Shown piece after piece: positions 38,731 to 47,042 of a stretch of DNA of 64,000 nucleotides; position 1 is the first letter of the stretch; every line of letters begins with the position of its first letter. The DNA is from Haloparvum alkalitolerans (GTDB lineage: Archaea > Halobacteriota > Halobacteria > Halobacteriales > Haloferacaceae), in contig NZ_JBNLIA010000003.1 in assembly GCF_050122995.1 (NCBI RefSeq), positions 124,001 through 188,000 on the forward strand, read 5' to 3'. The notes beneath the pieces are model-generated. The model had not been told where the DNA came from and ran no database searches. It saw only the letters and a program-made list of their open reading frames with translations. The position numbers were made by a program, and so were the translations under genes.

Positions 38731-40152
38731 TCAGTCGGCCGCTTCGACGACTTCCCGCTCGGAGTCGTCCTCGCGGTAGTAGGTCTCGATGAACTCCTCG
38801 TCGATCCGGTTGAGCTCCTCCTTCGGCAGCATCGAGAGGAGGTCCCAGCCGATCGCGAGCGTCTCCTCGAGGTCGCGGTTCGTGTCGAAGCCCTGGTCGA
38901 CGAACTCCGTCTCGAACTGGTCCGCGAAGTCGAGGTACTTGTTGTCGCGCTCGGAGAGCGCCTCGCGACCGACGATGTTCACGAGGTCGCGCAGGTCTTC
39001 ACCCTCCGCGTACGCCGCGTACATCTGGTCGGAGACGTCGCCGTGGTCCTCGCGGGTGAGCCCCTCGCCGATGCCGTCGTCCATCAGCCGCGAGAGGGAC
39101 GGCAGCACGTTGATCGGGGGCTGGATGCCCTGACTGTTGAGGTCGGGGTCGACGTAGATCTGCCCCTCCGTGATGTACCCGGTCAGGTCCGGGATCGGGT
39201 GGGTGTCGTCGTCGCCCGGCATCGTGAGGATCGGGATCTGGGTGACCGACCCCTCGCGACCCTCGATGCGGCCCGCGCGCTCGTACAGCTGCGCGAGGTC
39301 CGTGTACATGTACCCGGGGTAGCCACGCCGGCCCGGAACCTCCTCGCGGGCCGCGCCGATCTCGCGCAGCGCCTCACAGTAGTTGGTCATGTCCGTGAGG
39401 ATGACGAGGACGTGGTAGTCCTTCTCGAACGCGAGGTACTCGGCGGTGGTCAGCGCCATCCGCGGGGTGACCGTCCGCTCGACTGCGGGGTCGTCCGCGA
39501 GGTTCATGAAGACGACCGAGCGCTCCAGCGCGCCCGTCCGCTCGAAGTCCTCCATGAACTCGTTGGCCTCCTCCTGGGTGATGCCCATCGCGCCGAAGAT
39601 GACCGCGAACTCGGAGCCCTCCTCGTCGCCGGACTCCTCCTCCTCGGGCACGGACGCCTGTCGGGCGATCTGCATCGCCAGCTCGTTGTGCGGCTGGCCC
39701 GAGCTCGAGAAGATCGGGAGCTTCTGGCCGCGGACGAGCGTGTTCATGCCGTCGATACCGGAGACGCCGGTCTCGATGAATTCCTCGGGGTACTCCCGGG
39801 AGTACGGGTTGATCGCCGCGCCGACGATGTCCTGTCGCTCCTCGGGAACGATCTCCGGGCCGTCGTCGATCGGCCGGCCGGAGCCGTCGAGCACGCGGCC
39901 GAGGAGGTCCTCGGTCACGGGCATCTTCATCGTCTCGCCAAGGAAGCGGACGGAGGCGTTGCGGTCGATACCGGAGGTGCCCTCGAAGACCTGGATGGCG
40001 ACGACGCCGTCCGAGGACTCCAGCACCTGGCCGCGCAGGGTCTCGCCCTGCGGGGTCTCGATCTCGACGATCTCGTCGTAGCCGATGTCCTCGTCGACCT
40101 CGGCGTACACGAGCGGGCCGCTGATCTCGGTGATTGTCTGGTACTCTTTCAT
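38731..40152 (-). CDS. atpB: A-type ATP synthase subunit B
   Basis: A 473-aa non-catalytic nucleotide-binding subunit alternating with A in the A1 head. It has the beta-barrel EISGPLVYAEVDEDIGYDE, IDRNASVRFLGETMKMPV, an altered P-loop FSSSGQPHNELAMQIARQ (about 148-166, as usual for B) and LTDMTNYCEALREIGAAREE. Insert EEEESGDEEGS is a halophile acidic patch. Last gene of the operon here; 2 nt from atpA. Confidence 0.97.
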   Translation of the reverse strand: MKEYQTITEISGPLVYAEVDEDIGYDEIVEIETPQGETLRGQVLESSDGVVAIQVFEGTSGIDRNASVRFLGETMKMPVTEDLLGRVLDGSGRPIDDGPEIVPEERQDIVGAAINPYSREYPEEFIETGVSGIDGMNTLVRGQKLPIFSSSGQPHNELAMQIARQASVPEEEESGDEEGSEFAVIFGAMGITQEEANEFMEDFERTGALERSVVFMNLADDPAVERTVTPRMALTTAEYLAFEKDYHVLVILTDMTNYCEALREIGAAREEVPGRRGYPGYMYTDLAQLYERAGRIEGREGSVTQIPILTMPGDDDTHPIPDLTGYITEGQIYVDPDLNSQGIQPPINVLPSLSRLMDDGIGEGLTREDHGDVSDQMYAAYAEGEDLRDLVNIVGREALSERDNKYLDFADQFETEFVDQGFDTNRDLEETLAIGWDLLSMLPKEELNRIDEEFIETYYREDDSEREVVEAAD

Positions 40153-40154
40153 TG

Positions 40155-41927
40155 TCAGTAGAGCGCGCGGAGCTCCTCGGTGATCTCTGCTTTGAGCTCG
40201 TCGGTGTACTCCTCGTAGTCCTCCTGGACGCCGATCCGGTTGATCCGCGGCGCGGAGTCGATGTCGATGATCTCCTCGACGGGGACGCCCGCGTCGAGGG
40301 CCTCGAAGGCCTCCTCGGAGAGCGTCTGGATCGTCGTGAGGATCATGTACGTCTTCTCCGGGGGACAGAACGTGTCCACCGGGTGGAAGGCGTTCTGCTG
40401 GAGGTACGCCTCACGCAGGTACCGGGCGATCTCCAGCGTGAGCTGCTGGTCCTCCGGCAGCGCGTCCTTCCCCACGAGCTGAACGATCTCCTGGAGCTCG
40501 GTCTCCTCGTCGAGCACGTCGACGGCCCACTGGCGCTTCTCGGGCCAGTCGTCCGCGACGTTCTCGACGAACCAGGGGTCGAGCTGCTCCCGGTAGAGCG
40601 AGTAGGACTCGTTCCAGTTGATCGACGGGAAGTGGCGGCGCTCAGCCAGGTCCGCGTCGAGCGCCCAGAACGTCTTCACGATACGGAGCGTGTTCTGCGT
40701 GACCGGCTCGGAGAAGTCGCCGCCGGGCGGCGACACCGCGCCGATCGCGGAGACGGATCCCTCCGTCCCGTTGACGTTCTCGAAGTAGCCGGCGCGCTCG
40801 TAGAACTGCGCGAGCCGGGCGGCGAGGTACGCGGGGTACCCCTCCTCGCCGGGCATCTCCTCCAGCCGGGAGGAGATCTCGCGCATGGCCTCCGCCCACC
40901 GCGAGGTGGAGTCGGCCATCAGCGCCACGTCGTAGCCCATGTCGCGGTAGTACTCCGCGATGGTGATGCCCGTGTAGATACAGGACTCGCGGGCCGCGAC
41001 CGGCATGTTCGAGGTGTTGGCGATGAGCGAGGTGCGGGCCATCAGCGGGTTGCCCGTCTTCGGGTCCTCCAGCTCGGGGAAGTCCTCGATCACCTCGGTC
41101 ATCTCGTTGCCGCGCTCGCCGCAGCCGACGTAGACGACGATGTCCGCGTCGGCCCACTTGGCGAGCTGGTGCTGGGTGACCGTCTTCCCGGAGCCGAACG
41201 GCCCCGGAATGGCGGCCGTCCCGCCCTTCGCGATGGGGAAGAGGCCGTCGAGGATGCGCTGGCCGGAGACCAGCGGCGTCCGCGGCGTCTTCTTCGAGGC
41301 GCTCGGTCGCGCCTCGCGGACGGGCCACTCCTGATGCATGGTGATCTCCGTGCCGTCGTCGAGCTCCGCCACCGCGTCAGTGACGGTGAAGGAGCCGGAT
41401 TCGACGGAGGCGACCTCGGCGGTCTCGTCCTCCTCGAGCGCGTCCGGCGGCACCATGACCTTGTGGTCGATGGAGACCGTCTCCTCGACGATCCCGACCA
41501 CGTCGCCGCGGCCGACCTCGTCGCCGGCTTCGACGGTGGGCTCGAACTCCCACTCCTCCTCGAAGTCGATACCGGGCGCGTCGACGCCGCGGTCGAGGTA
41601 GGGGCTGTTCATCTTGTCCTCGAGCACGTCCAGCGGGCGCTGGACGCCGTCGTAGATGGCGTCCAGCACGCCGGGACCGAGGTCGACCGACAGCGGCTCC
41701 CCCGTGTTCTCGACGGGTTCGCCGGGGGCGACGCCCGAGGTTTCCTCGTACACCTGCACCGTCGTGACGTTGCCCTCGATCTCGATCACTTCGCCCATGA
41801 GGCCTTCGTCGCCCACGTAGACGACGTCGTTCATGCGCGCGTCGAGATCGCGGGCGGTCACGACGGGACCGCTCACGCTCTGGATGACACCGGTTCCGGT
41901 GGTGTCCGTCCCTGTTGCTTGACTCAT
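40155..41927 (-). CDS. atpA: A-type ATP synthase catalytic subunit A
   Basis: A 590-aa catalytic subunit. The P-loop AIPGPFGSGKTVTQHQLAKW, VYVGCGERGNEMTEV, MADSTSRWAEAMREIS and SGDFSEPVTQNTLRIVKTFWALD-like core are intact, and no intein is present (some archaeal A subunits carry one at the P-loop). It has the long A-type bulge domain (residues about 115-190). It couples ion flow to ATP synthesis. Follows atpF by 5 nt. Confidence 0.97.
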   Translation of the reverse strand: MSQATGTDTTGTGVIQSVSGPVVTARDLDARMNDVVYVGDEGLMGEVIEIEGNVTTVQVYEETSGVAPGEPVENTGEPLSVDLGPGVLDAIYDGVQRPLDVLEDKMNSPYLDRGVDAPGIDFEEEWEFEPTVEAGDEVGRGDVVGIVEETVSIDHKVMVPPDALEEDETAEVASVESGSFTVTDAVAELDDGTEITMHQEWPVREARPSASKKTPRTPLVSGQRILDGLFPIAKGGTAAIPGPFGSGKTVTQHQLAKWADADIVVYVGCGERGNEMTEVIEDFPELEDPKTGNPLMARTSLIANTSNMPVAARESCIYTGITIAEYYRDMGYDVALMADSTSRWAEAMREISSRLEEMPGEEGYPAYLAARLAQFYERAGYFENVNGTEGSVSAIGAVSPPGGDFSEPVTQNTLRIVKTFWALDADLAERRHFPSINWNESYSLYREQLDPWFVENVADDWPEKRQWAVDVLDEETELQEIVQLVGKDALPEDQQLTLEIARYLREAYLQQNAFHPVDTFCPPEKTYMILTTIQTLSEEAFEALDAGVPVEEIIDIDSAPRINRIGVQEDYEEYTDELKAEITEELRALY

Positions 41928-41932
41928 ATGTG

Positions 41933-42259
41933 TTAGTCTTCCTCCATCAGGTCGATACCGATGGCTCGTTTGATCTGGTCGCGCAGCCCGCCGCTCCCGG
42001 CGCCCTCCGCGCCGAGCGTCACGAGGACCGGCTCGATGCTCCCCTCGACGCTCTCGCGGGTGTCCCGCGAGAGGTGGTCGAGGTCGTCGTCGTGCATCAC
42101 GATGATGCCGACCTCCTCGTCGGAGAGCGTCTCCTCGACGGCGTCGTCGAGGGCCGCGTCCTTCTCGTCGTCCGGTACGTTGCGGAACTTCCGGACGCCG
42201 GCGAGCCGGAATCCGGTCGTGAAGTCGGGGCTGCCGATCACGGCGATCTCCTGGCTCAT
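41933..42259 (-). CDS. atpF: A-type ATP synthase subunit F
   Basis: A 108-aa central-stalk subunit: IAVIGSPDFTTGFRLAGVRK, EEVGIIVMHDDDLDHL and PVLVTLGAEGAGSGGLRDQIKRAIG are the family pattern. It overlaps atpC by 4 nt. Confidence 0.95.
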   Translation of the reverse strand: MSQEIAVIGSPDFTTGFRLAGVRKFRNVPDDEKDAALDDAVEETLSDEEVGIIVMHDDDLDHLSRDTRESVEGSIEPVLVTLGAEGAGSGGLRDQIKRAIGIDLMEED

Positions 42260-43302
42260 TGTATCACCAGTTCCGATTCGATCTCGTCGCTCCCGAGCCC
42301 GGCCTCCTTCCCGCGTGCGATGGCCCGGATGTTCTCGACCTCGCGCTCCTTGGCGAGGATGTACGAGATGATCGGGGTGACCGAGACGGGGTGGACGGTG
42401 CCGAGCCGGTCGCCGTACGTCAGAAGCGCCGCGTCGGTCGCGTGCTCGAACGCGATGAGGCTGTCCGCCTCCTCGAGTTCGCGCAGCGCGTCGCCGAGGT
42501 CGTCGCCGTACGTGCTGTCGGCGATGTACGTGACGAGTTCGTCGAGGTTCGCGGCCAGCTGCGACAGCGTCGCGCGGTCGAACAGCTCGCCACCCTCGAT
42601 GAAGTAGTCCGCCGGGTCGATGTCCGCGCCCGAGCGGGCGAGCCGGAGCGCGTTGCGCGCGTTCCGGAAGTCGACCTCGGCCTTCAGGAACCGCTCGTAC
42701 TGCCGGGTCGGCTCGTCGCCGCCGAGGCTCCCGAGCAGATGGTCGTAGAAGGCGCGGTCGACCGCGTTCTCGAGCGGCACCAGCACGTCCGTCTCCTGGA
42801 AGTCGGCGTAGGCCGCCTCGAGCGGCTCACCGTAGATGGTGTCCTCGAGGATCTCGACGACCGCCTCGACCGAGTCCGCCTCGAGCAGGCGCTGGATCCG
42901 CCGGTCGTCGAACGACCCGGCGCGGATGAGGTCGACCTCCACGTCCTCCGTGTCGGCGTCCGTGTAGACGCCGCGGATGACGGTCTTGATGTTCCAGGCG
43001 TCGAACTTCCGGAGGTAGCGCACGACCAGGTCGTAGACGCGCCCCTCGCTCCAGTCGAGGATGGCCTCGAACTGGTCGGCGAGGTTGGCGTTGAGCGCGT
43101 ACTCGATCAGGTCGACGCCGCCGTGGCGGCTCCCCAGCGCGTTGATCTCCGCCTCGTAGGTGGACTCCTCCATGAAGCGGGCGATCTCGGCGGGGCTCAT
43201 CCGGACCAGCTTGCGGTACTCCTCGTCGCCGTACAGCGAGCCGCGGCGGGCGCGAACCCGCGCGACGACGTACTCCGGGTTCGAGCTGCCGGCGGCGCTC
43301 AT
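42256..43302 (-). CDS. atpC: A-type ATP synthase subunit C
   Basis: A 348-aa subunit of the C/d family that caps the c-ring and joins the stalk: YVVARVRARRGSLYGDEEYR, the helical repeats LADQFEAILDWSEGRVYDLV and TKTVIRGVYTDAD-like segment. The start ATGA overlaps the atpE stop, so it is translationally coupled. Confidence 0.93.
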   Translation of the reverse strand: MSAAGSSNPEYVVARVRARRGSLYGDEEYRKLVRMSPAEIARFMEESTYEAEINALGSRHGGVDLIEYALNANLADQFEAILDWSEGRVYDLVVRYLRKFDAWNIKTVIRGVYTDADTEDVEVDLIRAGSFDDRRIQRLLEADSVEAVVEILEDTIYGEPLEAAYADFQETDVLVPLENAVDRAFYDHLLGSLGGDEPTRQYERFLKAEVDFRNARNALRLARSGADIDPADYFIEGGELFDRATLSQLAANLDELVTYIADSTYGDDLGDALRELEEADSLIAFEHATDAALLTYGDRLGTVHPVSVTPIISYILAKEREVENIRAIARGKEAGLGSDEIESELVIQ

Positions 43303-43874
43303 TGGTCGAACAGTCGCTCCGAGAGCTGCTTCAACTCGTCGTCCCAGACCTCTTCCAGGACGGAGTCGAAGGTGTTGTTCACGCGAACGCGGGAGGTGTC
43401 GCTCTCCACGACGACGCCGCCGAGGCAGTCGATCTCGCCGGCGACGGTCGCGTCGCGGTCCGCACACAGGTCCGCGAGCAGCTCCTGGTCGTCGGCGCTG
43501 CCGTACACCTCGACGGACTCGTCCTCGAAGTCGGCGAGCGCGCCCTCCAGCAGCGTCTCCGTGAGCTCGCGCCGACGGTCGCCGTCGAGGTCGGCGAGTT
43601 CCTCCTCGACGCGGTCGCGGACGTCCGAGAGGACGTCGCGCCGGGCGGCGAGCCGCTCCTGCTTGGCCTCGAGCTTCGCGGAGGAGAGCTCCTGCTCCCG
43701 CTCCTGCTCGATGGTGCGCTCGGCCTCGTCGAGGCGCTCCTCGCGGATGCGCTCCGCGTCGGCCTCGGCCGCCTCGATGATCTCGTCGGCCTCCGCCTCG
43801 GCGTCTTCGCGGATGTCCTCCGCACGCGCGCGGGCTTCGTCTCGAATGTCCTCAACGACAGTGTCCAAGGTCAT
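43299..43874 (-). CDS. atpE: A-type ATP synthase subunit E
   Basis: A 191-aa peripheral stalk subunit. The first 110 residues are a long, highly charged helix (RDEARARAEDIREDAEAEAD, then EEELSSAK-like) that pairs with subunit H; the C-terminal globular domain (CLGGVVVESDTSRVRVNNTF) binds the head. Confidence 0.93.
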   Translation of the reverse strand: MTLDTVVEDIRDEARARAEDIREDAEAEADEIIEAAEADAERIREERLDEAERTIEQEREQELSSAKLEAKQERLAARRDVLSDVRDRVEEELADLDGDRRRELTETLLEGALADFEDESVEVYGSADDQELLADLCADRDATVAGEIDCLGGVVVESDTSRVRVNNTFDSVLEEVWDDELKQLSERLFDQ

Positions 43875-43897
43875 TGGTTTGAAAAGGGGGGTGCCGC

Positions 43898-44152
43898 TCA
43901 GACGATGAAGACGACGACGAGCGCGAGGATAACGATCGTCTCGGGGAGGACCGTCAGGATGAGCCCGTTGACGAAGAGGCTCTCGTCCTCCGCCATCGCG
44001 CCGACGGCGGCCGAACCGATACCGCGCTCCGCGTACCCGGCCCCGAGCGCCGCGAGGCCGACGGCGAGCGCTGCGGCGGCGCTGGGGTCGGTCAGTGTTC
44101 CGCCGGTCGACGACTGTGCGACGTTCCCGAATTCGCTGATAGCTTCAAGCAT
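43898..44152 (-). CDS. atpK: A-type ATP synthase subunit K (c-ring)
   Basis: An 84-aa rotor subunit with two helices (AAAALAVGLAALGAGYAERG and GLILTVLPETIVILALVVVF). The ion-binding carboxylate is the Glu in LPETIVI, near residue 71, as in 8-kDa subunits; only one hairpin is present, with no duplication. It is preceded by a 200-bp gap with a possible internal promoter. Confidence 0.93.
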   Translation of the reverse strand: MLEAISEFGNVAQSSTGGTLTDPSAAAALAVGLAALGAGYAERGIGSAAVGAMAEDESLFVNGLILTVLPETIVILALVVVFIV

Positions 44153-44351
44153 TGGTAGTAGTTGCAGTTGCTCGTCTCCGAACAGTTGCTATTTGCCGCC
44201 ACTACGGTCATAAAGCTTCCCAAAAAGATCGGCGAGAACCGCGGTACTGAGCCGCAAACCCGGGGTTGACGGAAGTTCGTCGGTCCCGACAACAGGGAGC
44301 GGGACCGGAGCGGTCGCGCGAAACGGCGGCCGACGAGCGAGCGCGGCGTGC
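44153..44351 (-). promoter_or_regulatory. Gap and likely internal promoter before atpK
   Basis: A 199-bp spacer between atpI and atpK, far larger than the other junctions of the operon (2-24 nt). On the minus strand a TATA-like gctttatgacc (about 44205-44215) would start a leader of about 35 nt. Extra transcription here would raise c-subunit supply relative to the rest. Confidence 0.55.
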
Positions 44352-46541
44352 TCAGTCGTCGGCGGTGTACTGCCGGTCGTACCCGAACGGGAGGTACGCC
44401 TTGCCGCCGCCCTCGTAGAACTTGCCGAAGAACTCGACGTACTCGAGACGCACCGCCTGAATGCCCGCGGACGTGACGCCCAGCAGGAGGACGACGAGGT
44501 GGCCGATGAACGCCACGACGATCCCGCCCACGAGGGCGAGGACGCCGACGAGGCTCGGCTCGAACGCGGTCGTCAGGCCCGCGAAGACGAGCTCGTACTC
44601 CCCGCCGTTCGCGACGGAGTGCTCCTGCACGTACGAGAGGTACTCCGGCGTGAAGATGAAGTGGAAGCTCCCGTCGCCGCCGCCGTCGATGTACGCGCCG
44701 AACGCGAGCAGGTTGACCGCCAGCGCCATGCCGCCCTTCGCGAGCAGCACCGCCATGATCCGGGCGTACGAGATGACGTTGACGATGGGCGAGAGCACCT
44801 CGGCCAGCTCAGCCGGCTCGCCGATCGCGAGCAGGACGAACCCGACCGCCGCGGCCGCGAGGCCGAGGTACCCGATGACGACCGGGAACCCGGCGAAGGA
44901 GACGGCGCCGAGGGTGAGGATCGACACCGAGTCGAACAGGAAGTCGGGCTTCGGGCCGGGCACGTGCTGGCTGAAGATCCAGATCCACGCGCCGTTGAGC
45001 AGGAGCAGCCACGAGGCGCTCTCGTACATCGCGTGCTTGAGGTCGTGCTGCTCGTAGTTGTTGACGAACGAGAGCGCGTACCCCACGTTCAGGTGGACCA
45101 GTCCGAACAGCACGCTGACGACGAGGAACGACAGCGCCCAGTCGAGGTCGGCCGGGGAGAGCCCCTTCCCGGCGACCGGCCAGTGGAGGCCGAGCAGCTG
45201 GTACGCGTGGTACCCGAACACGTCGATCCCGAAGTAGACGCCGAACAGGACGGTGAACCCGCCGGCCCACATCGCGATGGCGCCCAGTTCGCGGAAGGCA
45301 CCCTCGTAGTTCGCGTAGATGAAGTAGCCGATGGCGGCGTACAACAGGCCGTACCCGACGTCGCCGATCATGAACCCGAACATCGCCGGGAACGTGAGGA
45401 AGACGAGCAGCGTCGGGTCGAACTCGCGGTACTTCGGTCGCCCGAAGCCCTGCACGAGCAGTTCGAAGGGACCGGCCGCGCCGCCGTTGTCCTGCACGAC
45501 CGGCGGCTCGTCCTGCGAGCCGGCCGCGTGGCCGCCGTCCGTGGCGGCCTCGCGCTCGGCGTCGCCCTCGTCGGCGACCGGCTCCGAGTAGTGGTCGCCG
45601 TCCGGCGTGAACGAGGCGCGTTCGAGCTCCTCGACCTCCGCGCGGTCGCCGACCGCGTCGGTGAGCGCCGCCGCGAAGTCGTCGAACATCTCCGTCGGGA
45701 TCCACCCTTCGGCGACGAACGCGTTCTCGGTCGTCGCGAACGAGAGCGGCGCCTCCTTCTTCTGTGCCTCGATGGTGAGTTGCTCCTCGGCGCGGAGGAG
45801 GAAGCTCGCGGCCTCCGTCTTGACCTCATCGATCTCGCTTTCGACGGTGTCGAGCTTCGACTCCAGTTCGCGGATGCGCTGTTCGCGCTCCGCGACGTAG
45901 CTCTCGGGGTCCGCGCCCGACTCGGGCACCTCGAGGAAGGTGATGTCGACGCCCACGAGCGCGTCCTGCAGGACGCCTTCGTCGGCCTCGTCGGCGGGGC
46001 GGGCGAAGATCGCCGCGGTGTCGCCGCCGGAGAAGACCTCGAAGGCGTCGATGCCGGACGCCGTCGCGACCGCGGACTCCACGTCGTCCGCGGACGCCTG
46101 ACCGACGACCACCTCGAGTTCGTCGTAGCCGCGGAGGAGGTCGAGCTCGATCCCCAGCTCCGCGAACGGTTCGACCGCGGCGACCTCCTCCTCGAGGTCG
46201 CGGATCTCCGTCCGGAGGTCGTCACGGCGGTCGTTGAGGTCGTTGACGCGCTCGCGCACGTCGTCGAGTTCGGCCTCCAGCTCCTCGTCGCCAAGCGCGC
46301 CGCGGCCGTCGGCGTCCGCGTCCTCGACCTCGAGGATGCTCTCCAGCGAGCGGACGGTCACGAGCTTCTCGTTGACCGCCTCGGCGCCCTCGAGGGACTC
46401 GCCCGGCTGGAACCCCTCGTAGCGGCCGTCGTAGTCGGTGACGTGGAGGCTGTGGTGCTCGTAGGCCGTCTCGATCACGTCGTCGATGACGCGCTTCGAG
46501 CCCGTCACCGACACCTTGCTCATCTGCTCAGGCCTGAGCAT
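44352..46541 (-). CDS. atpI: A-type ATP synthase subunit I (a subunit)
   Basis: A 729-aa protein. The cytosolic N-terminal half is a hairpin with coiled coil (ELEAELDDVRERVNDLNDRR), then about seven to eight transmembrane helices from residue 380 (FLTFPAMFGFMIGDVGYGLL) including the proton-channel helices near VNVISYARIMAVLLAKGGMA. Start at ATG 46541 (MLRPEQMSKVSV) gives a 14-nt overlap with atpH; ATG 46523 is an alternative. Confidence 0.93.
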   Translation of the reverse strand: MLRPEQMSKVSVTGSKRVIDDVIETAYEHHSLHVTDYDGRYEGFQPGESLEGAEAVNEKLVTVRSLESILEVEDADADGRGALGDEELEAELDDVRERVNDLNDRRDDLRTEIRDLEEEVAAVEPFAELGIELDLLRGYDELEVVVGQASADDVESAVATASGIDAFEVFSGGDTAAIFARPADEADEGVLQDALVGVDITFLEVPESGADPESYVAEREQRIRELESKLDTVESEIDEVKTEAASFLLRAEEQLTIEAQKKEAPLSFATTENAFVAEGWIPTEMFDDFAAALTDAVGDRAEVEELERASFTPDGDHYSEPVADEGDAEREAATDGGHAAGSQDEPPVVQDNGGAAGPFELLVQGFGRPKYREFDPTLLVFLTFPAMFGFMIGDVGYGLLYAAIGYFIYANYEGAFRELGAIAMWAGGFTVLFGVYFGIDVFGYHAYQLLGLHWPVAGKGLSPADLDWALSFLVVSVLFGLVHLNVGYALSFVNNYEQHDLKHAMYESASWLLLLNGAWIWIFSQHVPGPKPDFLFDSVSILTLGAVSFAGFPVVIGYLGLAAAAVGFVLLAIGEPAELAEVLSPIVNVISYARIMAVLLAKGGMALAVNLLAFGAYIDGGGDGSFHFIFTPEYLSYVQEHSVANGGEYELVFAGLTTAFEPSLVGVLALVGGIVVAFIGHLVVLLLGVTSAGIQAVRLEYVEFFGKFYEGGGKAYLPFGYDRQYTADD

Positions 46542-46860
46542 TCACCGCCTCCTCGAACTGGTCGACGGCGTACTCGACCGCCTCGTCGACGCGTTCGCGC
46601 GCCTCGCTTTCGAGCTCCTCGCGGTCCTGTTCTCCCTCGGCGAGGATCTCCGATTTCCGCTCCTCGATATCCTCGCGGGCGGACTCGAGACGCTCCTCCG
46701 CCTCGGCGGACGCCTCCTCCTCGGCCTCGGAGCGGATCTCCTCCGCCCGTTTGCGGGCCTCGGAGAGGCGCTCCTCGGCGTCGGCCTCCGCCTCGGCGAT
46801 GATCTCGTCCGCCTCTTCCTCGGCATCCTTGATCCGTTCGAGAACCTCTGGTCTCGCCAT
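46528..46860 (-). CDS. atpH: A-type ATP synthase subunit H
   Basis: A 110-aa, almost purely helical and charged protein (IKDAEEEADEIIAEAEADAE, RKRAEEIRSEAEEEASAEAE), the peripheral stalk partner of E. First gene of the operon. TATA CTTATAC at 46894-46900 gives a leader of roughly 10 nt. Confidence 0.92.
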   Translation of the reverse strand: MARPEVLERIKDAEEEADEIIAEAEADAEERLSEARKRAEEIRSEAEEEASAEAEERLESAREDIEERKSEILAEGEQDREELESEARERVDEAVEYAVDQFEEAVNAQA

Positions 46861-46893
46861 ACTCACTAATCGTCCGAAAGTACCGACAGCGCC

Positions 46894-46900
46894 GTATAAG
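46894..46900 (-). promoter_or_regulatory. Promoter of the atp operon
   Basis: On the minus strand CCTTATACGG lies 34-40 bp before atpH ATG, with a possible GTGAG ribosome-binding match in the short leader. The divergent minD TATA is at 47013-47018. Confidence 0.6.
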
Positions 46901-47012
46901 GTGTTTGCGAAAGCCATCGCGGCTCGCGCGGCTCTCGCCGCCGGTCGCGACCCCGCGTCAGTGGCGTGGTTCCCCCGCAGGACGGCGGGAGGAACGGTCG
47001 CTCGCGCGTACA

Positions 47013-47018
47013 TTTAAG
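47013..47018 (+). promoter_or_regulatory. TATA box for minD-like gene
   Basis: tttaag is 28 bp upstream of ATG 47043; leaderless. Confidence 0.6.
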
Positions 47019-47042
47019 TGGTCGCTGCCGGTGGATGGCCGT

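Noticed and set aside
44092..44292. 66-codon minus frame in the atpI-atpK gap
   Set aside because: It overlaps atpK and lacks conservation signals; the gap is better read as promoter DNA.
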